From Curvularia sp. ZM96 (lineage: Eukaryota; Ascomycota; Dothideomycetes; Pleosporales; Pleosporaceae), in contig JAJGBQ010000003.1 of NCBI GenBank assembly GCA_022457065.1, positions 4,650,001-4,714,000 of the forward strand: a DNA stretch of 64,000 nt. Reading direction: 5' to 3'. The position numbers and the translations under genes are program-made. This document shows positions 11,948 through 23,300 of the stretch, piece after piece; position 1 is the first letter of the stretch, and the number at the start of each line of letters is the position of its first letter. The notes beneath the pieces were generated by a model that saw only the letters and a program-made list of their open reading frames with translations, was not told where the DNA came from and searched no databases.

Positions 11948-12495
11948 GCGTCTTGTAAAAAAGACATCTGTCCACGACAGAATGCGGAAAAACGAACCAG
12001 GCTATAGATTCCTTTGGTTCTCGCGAGGCGGTATCCATATCCATCTAGCGTAGAAGAACATGAGTTGGTCTTGTGTGTTTGGCATGTAAGAACAACTTCT
12101 TCAATGCAAAGCTTTCAAAGACTACAAGCATGTTTTGAGTGCTTAAATAATGTGCGTGTGATGTGGATCTGCATAATTCGATTGGTTTCCAGAAAGTTGT
12201 CAGATCGGGAAGCCCATCGTTTACACCTGCAAGATGCAGCCACCATTAACTGCGTCTCCGGAACGCGGGAGGGAAACAAGCCTCTGTGGAGATGCCGGGG
12301 CGTATGCAGGGCATGACATGATATGACCTGACCTATGATCGACCAGACTCAGGGTCTCAGCCTCCTGCAAGACGTCATTGGTAATCCAGCGTTTCGGTGC
12401 TACTAACTACTGACCAAAAAAAAGACAGGGAAGAACAGGAAAAAATATTGATTTCATTCATTCATAGTTCAAGAGGCAAAGTAAATAGGAACCGC
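11948..12495. other. Convergent 3' intergenic region
   Basis: Between the porin stop and the J-protein stop; expected to carry both 3' UTRs. No gene or structured element is apparent. Confidence 0.55.
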
Positions 12496-13416
12496 TCAAA
12501 TCGTTTCTTTCTTCTTCCTGATCTCCACATCATGGCGATTACCAAAGACGTGTGCCGCCAACCCAATGAGCGCAATGGCGCCCGATACCAGCACAAAGTT
12601 GACGAGCATGTTGCCCTTTTCCCATTCCTCCTCGACTTTGACTGCTCTGCGCAGCCTCCTCCGTCTCGCCCATATATGCTCATTTACATTTTCATGCATC
12701 TCTCTGTGTCGCTGATCGTTGAAGTGTGGAACCTCATTGCCTTGGCTCTGTTGGCCGGGTCCAAAGCCGCCGTAGGTGCCGTAGCTTTCCTGACCGGCGT
12801 CCTTGGCGTCCCCTCCTGCTTCTGCATGTGGGTTCGAGTAGGCGTACTCTGCTCTCTTCGCACCATGCTTCCCATAGCCTCCTGATTTGTAGAAAGATGG
12901 TGGTGGGCCCCGGAAGGTGCTGCGTTTCTTGTTCAGCCCGCTCGCTGGACGGGACCCGAATGCGGCCGAACTATAACTGCCCTGGGGGATATCGCTCCCG
13001 CTTTTACCCCAGCGCGATTGACGCCGTGCAGACTCCAGCTGCGCATCGTATTGTGCGCGCTTTTCGGGGACGGAGAGGACGTGGTAGGCTTCGCTGATTG
13101 CGACGAAGCGCGTGGAAGCGTCGGGATCGTTGCGGTTGTGGTCTGGGTGGTTCTTCTTAGACAGCGTGTAGAACTGGCGCTTGATTTCAGAAGCAGAAGC
13201 GCTGGAGGTCAGGTGCAGTGTCTCATAGTGGTTGACTAAGGTATCGGCGCTTCGTGGAGTAGAGGCATGGAATAGGGAGACTTGTATGCGCCGCGGAGGA
13301 GCAAGTGTCGTGCGACGGAGACATGAGTGGCAAACATATGGCGCGTTGACGCTTGCCAGATGAGGGGCCAAAGAGGAAGCGAATGGCCGCAGGAGAGTAT
13401 ACGGGCTTGGTGGCAT
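12496..13416 (-). CDS. Mitochondrial J-domain protein with C-terminal membrane anchor (Jid1-like)
   Basis: Single exon, 306 residues. The N-terminal 50 residues are rich in Arg, Ser, Leu and Ala with almost no acidic residues, as expected for a mitochondrial presequence. Residues 61-125 are a J domain: NHYETLHLTSSASASEIKRQ, then the invariant HPD at 90-92 and the helix AISEAYHVLSVPEKRAQYD. A Gly/Ser/Tyr-rich linker follows, and residues 270-291 (MLVNFVLVSGAIALIGLAAHVF) form a transmembrane segment with a short basic tail. J proteins stimulate Hsp70 ATPase activity, so a mitochondrial Hsp70 is the likely partner. The architecture resembles yeast Jid1; that orthology is an inference. The frame is open for 32 codons further upstream, but the ATG at 13416 starts the presequence directly. 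Divergent from MetAP2 with 227 bases between starts. Confidence 0.85.
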   Translation of the reverse strand: MPPSPYTLLRPFASSLAPHLASVNAPYVCHSCLRRTTLAPPRRIQVSLFHASTPRSADTLVNHYETLHLTSSASASEIKRQFYTLSKKNHPDHNRNDPDASTRFVAISEAYHVLSVPEKRAQYDAQLESARRQSRWGKSGSDIPQGSYSSAAFGSRPASGLNKKRSTFRGPPPSFYKSGGYGKHGAKRAEYAYSNPHAEAGGDAKDAGQESYGTYGGFGPGQQSQGNEVPHFNDQRHREMHENVNEHIWARRRRLRRAVKVEEEWEKGNMLVNFVLVSGAIALIGLAAHVFGNRHDVEIRKKKETI

Positions 13417-13643
13417 TGCCCGTGAACAGAAGCAAAAAAGGATTACATTCAAAAGTTGTTGATCAAGTGAATGTTCGCAGTCCATAGAGAACGTCATTGC
13501 CGCTGCCCACACTAGGACGAAAACGTGTTAGTCTGCAGTTCCACTCCGAGCCTGCGGGCAACTTAGCGGGGGCGTTACAAGGCCCTCGTAAATTTCAAGG
13601 TCATCGGCAATACCTGGACCACTCACCTCATTGCACAGTCAAT

Positions 13644-15149
13644 ATGGCCGCAAAGGTAGCAGACGATGTCGCCAACATGAAGTGTATGTATTTACAAGGA
13701 CGATGCATTTGTAGCGCTACAGTGGCTAATGGACTGTAGTGGACGACTCTCAGAGTAAGCCAGCGAACGGCGCGACTCCCAGCGGCGACCAGCCCACAGC
13801 CGACGCAGAACACGAAGAATCAGACGACGAGGCCGAGGATGGTGCACCAGAGGCGGGCGAGGGGGCAGCTAAAAAGAAGAAGAAGAGAAAGCCCAGAAAG
13901 AAGAAGAAGGCTGGAGCAGCAGGTGCGGGTGGACCGAAAGTACAGACAGCACCACCTCGAGTCCGTGTCGACGAACTCTTCCCCAACAACTCGTACCCAG
14001 AGGGCGAAATCCAGGAATACGTCAATGAAAACGCGTACCGAACCACCAGCGAGGAGAAGCGCCACCTCGACCGTATGAACAACGACTTCCTCGCTGAATA
14101 CCGCAAGGGTGCAGAAATCCACCGTCAAGTGCGACAATGGGCCCAGGGCTGGATCAAGCCTGGCATGTCGCTGACCGAGATTGCCGAGGGCATCGAAGAC
14201 TCGGTTCGCGCTTTGACAGGCCACCAAGGCCTCGAGGAGGGTGATGCTTTGAAAGCAGGCATGGGTTTCCCGACTGGTCTCAGCATAAACCACTGTGCTG
14301 CACACTACACACCGAATGCAGGCAACAAGATGGTTGTCAACTACGAGGATGTCATGAAGGTCGATTTCGGTGTCCACATCAACGGTCGTATCGTTGACAG
14401 CGCCTTCACCCTGACATTCGATCCCGTATATGACAACCTTCTGAATGCGTGCAAGGATGCCACAAATGCTGGTATCAAGGAGGCAGGTATCGATGTCCGT
14501 ATGAGCGACATTGGTGCTGCCATCCAGGAAGTCATGGAGAGCTACGAGGTGGAAATCAAGGGCCAGATGCTGCCTGTCAAGTGTATCAGGAACCTGAACG
14601 GACACTCCATCGGACACTTTACAATTCACGGTGGCAAGACAGTGCCTATTGTCAAGGGAGGCGACCAGACCAAGATGGAAGAAGGTGAAACTTTTGCCAT
14701 TGAGACTTTTGGTAGCACAGGAAAGGGTTATGTCCGGGATGACGTAGGTTTTCTGTCAGTGCCTGTGTTTTGCGTACTAACAATTTCATAGATGGAAACC
14801 TCGCATTACGCCAAGGTTGCCGACGCACCTAAGGTGGCTCTTCGCGTCTCGTCAGCAAAGACACTACTCAACTCTATTACCAAGAACTTTGGCACCCTAC
14901 CTTTCTGCAGGAGATATCTTGATCGTCTAGGCCACGACAAGTACCTTCTCGGCCTGAACAACCTGGTCAATGCAGGCATCGTAGAGGCATACCCGCCGCT
15001 GTGCGACATCAAAGGAAGTTATACGGCGCAGAGTGAACATGTAGGTTTTGCTATAAATCCCGCACTATAAGACATGTGCTAACATGATATAGACATTTGT
15101 CCTCAGGCCTACGTGCAAGGAGGTGCTGAGTCGTGGTGACGACTACTAG
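13644..15149 (+). CDS. MAP2: Methionine aminopeptidase 2
   Basis: Four exons: 13644-13683, 13740-14743, 14792-15040 and 15093-15149; 449 residues. It removes the initiator methionine from nascent proteins in the cytosol, using two metal ions. The N-terminus has an acidic stretch followed by a polylysine block (KKKKKRKPRKKKK) that in this family contacts the ribosome. The catalytic domain shows the metal ligands: Asp in VDFGVHINGRIVDSAF (two Asp), His in NGHSIGHFTIHGGKTVPIVKGG, Glu in EGETFAIETFGSTGKG, and the final Glu in SEHTFVLRPTCKEV. The substrate His lies in SINHCAAHYTPN. The end RPTCKEVLSRGDDY is the normal type 2 terminus and requires the last 57 nt exon. The first exon encodes only 13 residues. 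Confidence 0.97.
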
Positions 15150-15585
15150 GTGTGTGTATCTTTTCCAACATCAAGGACCATTCTGGAAAAATGAGGTCTT
15201 TGGCTTGATGAAAATCATGAGGATTTGTCCATGAGCAGGACTGTTACTAGGCTAAGCATGGCTTTGTTTGGTGGTCTTTATAGGGGAATGAGATAGCTAA
15301 GGTTCTGTGTACATAACGAGTTATATAAAAGTATAAAACAGAGGTAAAGATGAGACTTTATAAATATGAAAACACTTTAAAGAGCTGTACCTGTGTCTGA
15401 TGTGTGGCGAAGAATTTGTTTTTTGCTTTTGCTTTTTGCTCACGTAGACTACAATGGGAAAAATGCAGGTTAGACGAGGGTAAACACATGGCCGAGTAAC
15501 TGGAAGGGATTGATACAAGCGAACATTTGATAGACGGGCACACAGCAATAGAATCAGGTCTAAGAAGAACAGAAAATCATCCATT
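15150..15585. other. Convergent 3' intergenic region
   Basis: Between the MetAP2 stop and the stop of the next gene. AT-rich with several T and A runs near 15300-15440; consistent with 3' UTRs. No gene seen. Confidence 0.55.
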
Positions 15586-16978
15586 TTATAATCGCCACCC
15601 ACGAAGAATCTTTGGACTAGTCTCATCTATAAACTCTGGCGACGAAAGAAGCTTCCAAAACTCCTCGTGGAGATCGCATAGCGTCACCCACTGCTCCACA
15701 CGCGCCAAATCTACCAGCCCCTCCTCCTCCTGCACCAAAACCCTCTGAACCAGCGGCCTAACCTCATGCCAAAGGTAAAACACCGACGCCCTCGGCGTAC
15801 GGCAACGAGACAATACCGGCTGTCCGCGCATATACAGCGTCCATGTCTCATTCCAAACATTCCCACCCTCACGCAGCGTATACCCACTCTCCTGCTCACT
15901 CGGCAACCTCAACTGGCCCAGATGATACAGCATAAAGAAATTGCTCCACGTGTGCGCTCGTGACCACATGCTGATCCACCACTGCGGCACGACGACGCAT
16001 GTCTGTGCACCCGAGAGATTCGCCTCGCAGTTGGGCGGCCGGTAAAACGTCGTGAACCAGCCTGGTCGGTCCATAGTCCAGATGCTGCCGCCAAAGACGA
16101 AGAGTTCCCATGAGTGACCGAGTTCGGCCAGGTGCTCGGTGGCTTGGTGTAGAGGCTCCATATATTCTGTACTTGGTGCCCTTTGTCATATTCACCGTCA
16201 GCTTCTTCTTCTTCTTCGCTGAAATAAAGGGAGAGGGAAAAACGTACCAAGGTGAAACTTGCCTGCTCACACGATACTTCCAAACCACATGTGCAAGCTC
16301 ATGGCACAGCGTAATCGCTATCCTCAGATTCAGATTCTCCACTTCCCCTACGGAACCGTATTTCAAAAGATACTTTAGGCTGAACAGAAACTGGCTATGC
16401 AGCACGATGCGCGGCATGTCGAAGACCGGATACCAAGGCATAAGTCTGTCATGTCCGTCGCAGCAAAACTGGAGGTACGATGCCTTGCTGCCGAAAGCGC
16501 AGCCGTCTATGCGCAAGCCCTTTTTGTCTAAGTTGTGGAATCGCAGTTCGAGGACGGCGGACAGGGCTTTCTCGAAGAACATGTTCAGTTGTCTGCTGGC
16601 GTGGTCGGTAGCTTCGAAAGGGGTGCAGACAAGATGGCGTCTGCCGTACTTGTCAAGCGCCACACGACCGAATAAGGTGTGCTTCCACCATTTCAGGAGC
16701 AAAGGCTCAGTCATGAACTTTGTGGCTATTCTGAGTGCGGGGAGGAGCAGGTGGTAGTATTCTGGCTTGAGGCCTGGCCATCTGCTTTGTGCGAAAAGCG
16801 GATGGATGTCATTGTCAAGAGGACTCGGTGGGAGGATGCTGATTCTGTGCAAGTGCGGTCGCCAGTCAGGCGGAACGGTGGTAGAAGTGATATCAGTGCT
16901 CTTAAGCACTTTTAGGTATGCTAGGTCAGTTCCCGGGGCTGCGTTTAATTTTAAGGGACATGTGCGATTCGGAGACAT
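15586..16978 (-). CDS. Orphan HExxH zinc-peptidase-like protein
   Basis: Two exons, 16978-16248 and 16171-15586, joined over a 76 nt intron; 438 residues. Residues about 225-240 read RIAITLCHELAHVVWKYRVS, a perfect HExxH zinc-binding helix preceded by a hydrophobic run, as in metallopeptidases of the zincin fold. The second exon opens with EYMEPLHQATEHLAELGHSW, offering Glu/His residues that could supply the third ligand. I do not recognise a named family; it resembles fungal-only HELAH proteins annotated as hypothetical. There is no signal peptide or clear membrane segment. The acceptor is inferred: it is the one that avoids an in-frame TGA and joins both conserved parts. Catalysis is not shown by sequence alone. 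Confidence 0.72.
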
Positions 16979-17287
16979 GTGTGAAACGAGAGCGGACGTT
17001 CCAAAGACAACGATTGAAAACCAGACTTGCGATAGGTCTGCTGTGGATGAGATTTGCGTGAGATTTGAAAATTACGGAGGGTATCACTTCGCAGGTACAG
17101 TCCAAACGATAGTAGAAAGGATGATACGTTTGGCAGCTAGTACTGTAGCATTCTGAGAGCCTGTGAATAAGAACATAATTCAGGTAGGTTCCAAAAACTC
17201 GTCTTTTCATTGATGGTTGTAACCCAGTGTGGTGGCTGGCACTTTCTCGTCTCCATCTATTGGTCTGTGGCAGTGACCAACCATAGT
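16979..17287. other. Intergenic region between two minus-strand genes
   Basis: About 310 bases: promoter of the HExxH protein on one side, 3' UTR of the methyltransferase on the other. Nothing else is apparent. Confidence 0.5.
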
Positions 17288-18019
17288 TCATCGAGCCTTC
17301 TTCTTCGTTATGCGATACCTACTTGAATTAGCCCAAGCTTTATCTCGTTTCTCTCAGCAAACTTACAGAAACAGCTTTTCCCTTGAATATACATCCTTGT
17401 CCGGGTCGTCGTCAACTTCCTGCACATCGAACATCTTACGCGCCGTCTTCATGAATGTCAAGTCCGCCCGTCTCCTTCGCTTGAAGCAGAAGTAGCATAC
17501 GGTATTTTCGCCAATGAGATCCTTCAGTGTTTGCTGCAACAGTGGAAACGCCGGTTCAAAGTACACACAATCGGCTGCGAGGATGATGTCTGGGTGAGGT
17601 GGTAGTTGCGATGGCGTTGGTTCACCCCAGTCGTACACTGATGCCTTGACACGAGACTCCAAGCCATTCAGAGCGATGTTGCGCTCCATGAGATCAAACA
17701 TGGGTATCTGGTCGGTGATATGTAGCGGTTTATCGACGTTGCAACCTATTGCGACAGCCAGGCCAACAAGCCCGCCTCCTGCGCCGAGCTCGACAATCTC
17801 TTTTCCAGCAAGATCATCGCGATGCTTCCGCAGCATGTACTTGCTCAGTACCATACCGGCTGGCCACAGCTGCCCACCACACCCATTCTTCAGATCTTCA
17901 TGCAGACTTAGTGGGGGTGACAGCAGACCGTCAAAGTCAACCTTGGAAACTCCAGCCGACTTGATCGGCGCCGGGGGTACCAGATCCTGGCTCACGGCGA
18001 AGCCGTCGAGTTCAAGCAT
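17288..18019 (-). CDS. EFM6-like protein-lysine N-methyltransferase
   Basis: Two exons, 18019-17367 and 17318-17288, intron 48 nt; 227 residues. It is a seven-beta-strand methyltransferase of the METTL21/EFM group. Visible motifs are CGGQLWPAGMVLSKYML (residues 47-63), motif I VELGAGGGLVGLAVA (75-89) binding S-adenosylmethionine, the acidic ITDQ after strand 2, and DCVYFEPAFPLL (150-161), the post-II loop that positions the substrate lysine. The short last exon restores the usual ending KLFLYRITKKKAR. Yeast Efm6 modifies a lysine of elongation factor 1A in the cytosol; assigning that substrate here is an inference from overall similarity. Confidence 0.85.
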
Positions 18020-18872
18020 GTTGGCAAAACTGGAAGAAGGTGGTGCTTAGCACGAAAAAGGTGAAGTTATCCCACTGGATCTTTGTGGAGGCTCAAAACA
18101 ATTTAGCGCGCGGTGCGATCCACGGTGGCGGGACCCGCCCGGCGCAGCCTGGTATCGGCATATTCTGCCGTTAATTGTACTTGTTGGCAAAAGCAACCAT
18201 ATGGCAAATCTCAGGGATCCAGATCCAGCTTTGCGTTAAGCCTCGGCCGATGCCTTGCTTACGGGACGGCTTATATGATCGACACGGCCAGGTTATACGT
18301 ACATCAACTGCCGATTCAGCCAACCGGGGGCACGCCCAGAAGAAATGCGGCGTGTAGAGAAGATCTCGATGCAAGGCTTCCCTCATGCGGATGCAATGAG
18401 ACGTGCTCAACCATGACGGCCAACTGCACCTGTTATCGTTTAGTTTAGTTTGGATTTACGTCACTCACTCTGCAGTGGCCAAAACGTCATCTCATCGCAC
18501 GCTCTACCTAACAGCCTGCCATTCCTAGGGAAGTTCTGCAATCACCAACACCTATTGCTCAATTTCTTCTCTCTTGGCAAAACCTGCTTATGTATCTCGA
18601 TAAAAATGCAATAAAAAAAGTCATTTCTTTTCAAATAGAGGCATACTCGACATTGTCTTGAAAAAGCATGAGCATTTCAATCTATATACACATATATACA
18701 AAACCACAAACATACACCTAAATGCAGAAATATCTCATTGTCCCTTCCCATGCAATTCAAAAATGCCAACGATATAACACAACGAGCCTCCAAAGCAAGC
18801 CACGCATACACCGAACCACTTCCAAACCCAACTCCACCAAACACTCCAAACCTCTAACCCCCTTTACCACAC
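18020..18872. other. Intergenic region upstream of the methyltransferase
   Basis: About 850 bases. The first part is the promoter of the methyltransferase; the part from 18580 on is A/T- and CCAA-rich and should be 3' flank of the rhodanese gene. No gene is supported. Confidence 0.5.
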
Positions 18873-19301
18873 TCAACCCTCCAAAGCCTTCAACCCCTCC
18901 ACCAAAGCCCCAAAACTCTTAACCCTCTCCTCCCCCTTCCCCTGCCCCTCCACACCCTTCCCCTCGCCAACCTCCTCCCTCCACCCCTCCTCCAACTGCC
19001 TTTCCACCTGCTCGCGATCCAACACCTTCCTCGCCTCGTCGTACCCGCCTATGTCCCTCACATTCTCGTAGCCCAGCTCCTTGAGCGTCTGCAGCGCGAG
19101 ATTGGATCGCCGCCCGCTGCGACAGTACAGCGTGATGTGGTCGTCTTTTGACACGGTGATGCCGCGCGAGGCGTAGACAGAGGGGAGGCTGGAGATTTGC
19201 TGGTATTCTATGTTGATGGTGGGGGCGAGGTCCGAAGTTAGGTAGCCTGTGGAGAATTCAGAGGGGGTGCGGACGTCGATGAGGTGGTGATTGGGTGCCA
19301 T
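18873..19301 (-). CDS. Single-domain rhodanese-like protein
   Basis: Single exon, 142 residues, one rhodanese domain. The strand LIDVRTPSEFSTGYL (residues 8-22) is the CH2A-type motif, and the active-site loop CRSGRRS begins at Cys60, the residue that would carry the persulphide. TLKELGYENVRDIGGYDEA completes the fold. The last 45 residues are Glu/Lys/Gly-rich and vary in such proteins. There is no mitochondrial presequence, so a cytosolic sulphurtransferase is likely. The active-site loop fits a thiosulphate-type rather than a phosphatase-type enzyme. Confidence 0.87.
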   Translation of the reverse strand: MAPNHHLIDVRTPSEFSTGYLTSDLAPTINIEYQQISSLPSVYASRGITVSKDDHITLYCRSGRRSNLALQTLKELGYENVRDIGGYDEARKVLDREQVERQLEEGWREEVGEGKGVEGQGKGEERVKSFGALVEGLKALEG

Positions 19302-20339
19302 AGTTTTTGTAATTGTTTTGGTTCTCTGGTATTCGTCTCTGTTATATTATTTTTTTGGCCTGGTAATTTAATTTGATATATCTCTTCTTTGTTTTTCTGG
19401 ATGAGAATGTTTGTTTGTGTTTATGTGTGTTGGCGCCGGTTTGCGAGGGACAGATGTCGTGCTTTATGCTCGTGATCGGCGCGGGGAACTAGACGGAGCT
19501 TGAAGCGAAACTTCGGCGTACTAGCAACCGCTAGCTTCGTGAACACTATACCATGGGCTTTGCGTCCTTGTACTCCATAGACTCCTTCTCCGAATATAAG
19601 CGCTAGGAAGCGCGAGGAATAGATCCCGCTGTTCGAGACCCTTGTGTATTCAGTAAGGGAAGTCGTCGCGAGCGTCAAGTCCCCGAACAACTGTATAGTC
19701 GCCGATTATCCAGAAGCCGCATGCGTTGCAACGACAAGCAAAACAAGTACACCTAATCCCTTCAGCACGATATCCTTATCGTTATGTACAAGCACCTGTC
19801 ACATTTAGGATAAGACTGTGTTGGATGATTCTTCATTCGCAAAAGTGTCATTCAGACCGGCTTTTGGTGCCAGTACTACGACTAGTATACGGAAACACTT
19901 TTTCTCTTCCTGCATCTCATGTTGCAATGCTTTTCCCCTGTTATCACAGCAATAAACCGTTTGCCATGATAGCAGATCCTTTCTTCTTCTCAACGCCAAG
20001 AACCCGACCTATTGCAGGCTTCCCCAATCCAAATGCTTATACAAAAGATAAGAGATATTGAGCAGATGACTTTGATCTGCTATGGAAAAAAAATGGATAC
20101 CACCCAAAAAGAAGAAAAATCGCTGAAGTGGTATAAAACAAACAAAAGAGACTGCGGCATTGGTATCGTGAATGTCCGAGACATGACGGACTAAAAGGAA
20201 AAAAACAGCAAAAACGCAGATTAAACGTGTCAACCAAAAGTGCCGACCATTATACACATGATGCCGAATCGATCTGGAAAAGGGGTCCAGAGGATATGGC
20301 GGACAAAAGAAAACGCGCAGTGAAGCGAAGAAAACAAGT
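19302..20339. other. Intergenic region upstream of the rhodanese gene
   Basis: About 1 kb: T-rich rhodanese promoter at 19310-19420, then unassigned sequence, then the 3' flank of the RasGEF gene. I looked for tRNA-like A/B boxes near 19480-19680 and found no convincing pair. Confidence 0.45.
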
Positions 20340-23300
20340 CTATGAACCCTTGAGGTTCGATGTCGAGAAATTGAAGTTGAGAAACTCAAACTTGTCTTTC
20401 GGGGTATTTCGGCTTTCAGTGGACAAGACGCTCTGAGCACTGTTGTCGATGGAAGGCGAGCCTCTTGTGGAATGCTGGGTGTCTCGCGGCTCGAGGAGCA
20501 GTGACCGACGGTAGTAGTTTTGAACATTGGCTTGGTCGTTCGCGTGCATCCGTTGGATTTGGCTTTCCATCCATTCTTGCATCTCCGGGACAACGGCTAG
20601 CCGGTAGGGGACCTGGAAGGATTGCAATTGACCAATGATCTTGGCAGTTTTCATGTGCTTGTCGAAATTGATAACAGAGACGCTGTCGGACCCGGAGTCA
20701 CCAGGAAGCTGTCGTGTCGTACCGTTACCAACGTCAATGAATGTGAGATCTGTGAGATAGATGCCGACAAAAGGAATGCATGGCGCAATGTGGTCTTGAA
20801 GACGCTGTCGGAGCACAGCGTAGTTGCGTCCCACATCGGTGATTGCCTTCAGCTCATCCAGACGAGCCTTGGTCTTTGCCGAAACAAGATCCCAAGTACG
20901 CTTGAGACGCATGACCATGGAAGAGTTGAGAGAACAGATGATGGCCATCAGCGAGTCGTAGTTGTGCAATTCTAGACACTTGGCGGCGATCTTAATCCAT
21001 TGCTTGATAACAAGCGCTCGCTTCTTAGCATCCTCGAGCTGCAAAATGGTGTCAGCAACGAGGTTCGCTAGGTCAGTCGAAAGAGTCGACATGGCCTTGA
21101 CGTTGTGTGCCTTGGAGTCTTTCTTTTTGGTCCACTCCAAAGCAAGGAGCTCTTCTGGTTGAATGGCACAGAAAAGCTTCGATTCAATGATGGTGAACTG
21201 TCTAGCAAGTTCCAAGGGATCAAAGTCCATGATGCTGCACTGAGCCTTGCCATCTTTGCTAGCCCGGAGAGCGTTGAGCTGACTTTTGCTGACGAGTGGC
21301 GATGGAACATTACTGTCAGCAACTGTGTATGCAACGTTCGAGGCACAGGTCCTGCCAATCGATGACACCAAGCGAGGTACAAGGGCACCAGTCCTTACTT
21401 CAGTCACCTTGGACGTCAATTCTGCTAACCGTTTGCCAGCAGCAGGCATAGCAGCTCGGAGCTTTCCAGTCGCAAACGCCAAGATCACACCGAGGGCAGC
21501 GCAATCCGTGTCGCCTGACCAGTGGGTTTCGAGCCAACCCTTGAAAACGTTGTAGACTCGGAGACGGACCGGCACACCTACAGCCTGGCTACTGCCAATG
21601 TAGTCGAAGCGGTCAATCAGGCATTGTGCAAGTTCAGTGGGTGTAGTGAAAAGACGGAAGGTAAGGTAGAAGGCATTGACGAAGAGAATATCTGGCGTAG
21701 ACTCGTGGGTCGTAAGCTGCTCCACAAGGGCTGGAAGCGAACCGCCTAGGATCTGTCCATCCTTGTTGTAAATTAGCTCGTGCACGTAAGTTGTCTCCAA
21801 CAGGTGCTCCTCGACGGCCACAATATCCTCATTAGCCAGATGCTGAAGGTCAGTCGAACTGCCAACGCTGCTGGTCAAAGTTTGACAGCTCTGCTTCTTC
21901 GTGGGGGAATGATCTGGAGTAGTGGCGCGGGTCGAGACGAGAGACTCAGCACTTATGGAACCATCCCGGGCACTGGAGTGGTAAGTGCTGACATTGTCGG
22001 TGGCAGATGTAGCGACGCTGTCTGTAGTCAGGGAGCTCGCGAAACTTCCGTGAGTCGTGCTTGCGAGACTTTCGGCAGATTCAGAGGCAGTGGGCGGGCT
22101 GAGGATTGGTGTAGGTACAATGCTGAGAGGAGGCAGAGATGTACGGGACGACCTGAACGATGGAGCAGTGGTGCTCTCAACAATGACGGTCTGAGGTGTC
22201 GACTGCAGGCTAAGCCTCTGTTCTTCAGTGGGTGAAGTTACTGGCACATCAGGCAGTGGCTTTGACTCGGGATCGACAACGATAGGGACAGGTGTTTCGA
22301 GGTCCTCGGTAGGCGGCGCGGGCAATGGCTTGTCGGTCTCCATGACGGCGTCGGTAGGCTTAGGCGAGCTAGAGTTCTCGATCGTTGGCTGCTGCTCGCA
22401 CGGCTCCGGTTCCTGGAATATCGATTTCGACAGCCCCAACCCAGTAGCCTCGATTTCGAACTCAAAATCTCCTATTCTCTCGATCACGATTCGAGCTTTG
22501 GCGACACAGTCACCCGCGGAGCGTACACAACTTGTGGCAGCTTTGACAATCTGCTTGCCAGCATCTGGCGCTATCATCTCCTCACCTTCGGCCTCTGCCT
22601 GAATAAACATGTCCTTGGTAGCTTGCACAAGATCGGTCAGACGGGCGTACATGGTGTCCCGTGCTTCCTCGAGTGGGTTAGACCTTCTCGAGTCACGTTC
22701 CCATACCTCCTCAACAACTGTGAGCAGCTGGCGACACGCGACCACGGAGTGCTTTGTGGTCTGGGCGAGCTCGTCGGAAGAGCGCGATTGCAAGTGCAAG
22801 CCGATAAAGGATCCGATGAAGCCGAGAAAAGCGTCGTGAGCAGTGTTCAGCTTTTCCGAAGCAAGGTTCCCTCTATTCGCACTAGATGATTTGCTAGTGT
22901 ATGACAAGCGATGTGTCATGGACGTGCGTTTCGATTGGAACGCGGAGTGGGAGTGGATGATAGAGGACTGGACCGAGTCCGCCTCTGAGGGGAGGGAAAA
23001 GGCGACGGACAGGCGGCTGAAGTTCCGCGATGATTGGGTGGTTCCGGTGCACCAGTCATCGTGTATCGATGCACTTCCTTGTGTGATTGGGGAATCACAA
23101 GTGCTCGCTGAGGGACCGTCATCGGTTGATGTGGCCAATGGTTCCACAGCAGCGTCGACAGCGTCAGAAGGCGGGGTGAGTGGCCGATTACCTACATCGC
23201 CAAGCTCGAATAGCGACAAGGACACAGCGTCAGTTGTCCAGATATCGAGAAAACGAACAGCTCTAGTGACAAGCTTGAATGACTTGAACACAAGCTCGTC

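Noticed and set aside
13417..13512. Upstream in-frame extension of the J-protein
   Set aside because: The extra 32 residues are Cys/Phe-rich and the next ATG begins a normal presequence; the extension would also occupy the short divergent promoter.
13820..14629. 269-codon frame antisense to MetAP2
   Set aside because: It is the mirror of a well-conserved exon; Val/Leu/Cys/His-rich product caused by codon bias on the other strand.
16110..16757. 215-codon plus-strand frame opposite the HExxH gene
   Set aside because: Antisense shadow; the minus strand carries the HELAH motif and a splice that keeps frame.
19480..19680. tRNA-like GTTCGAGAC box
   Set aside because: No matching A box or cloverleaf could be drawn with the neighbouring bases.
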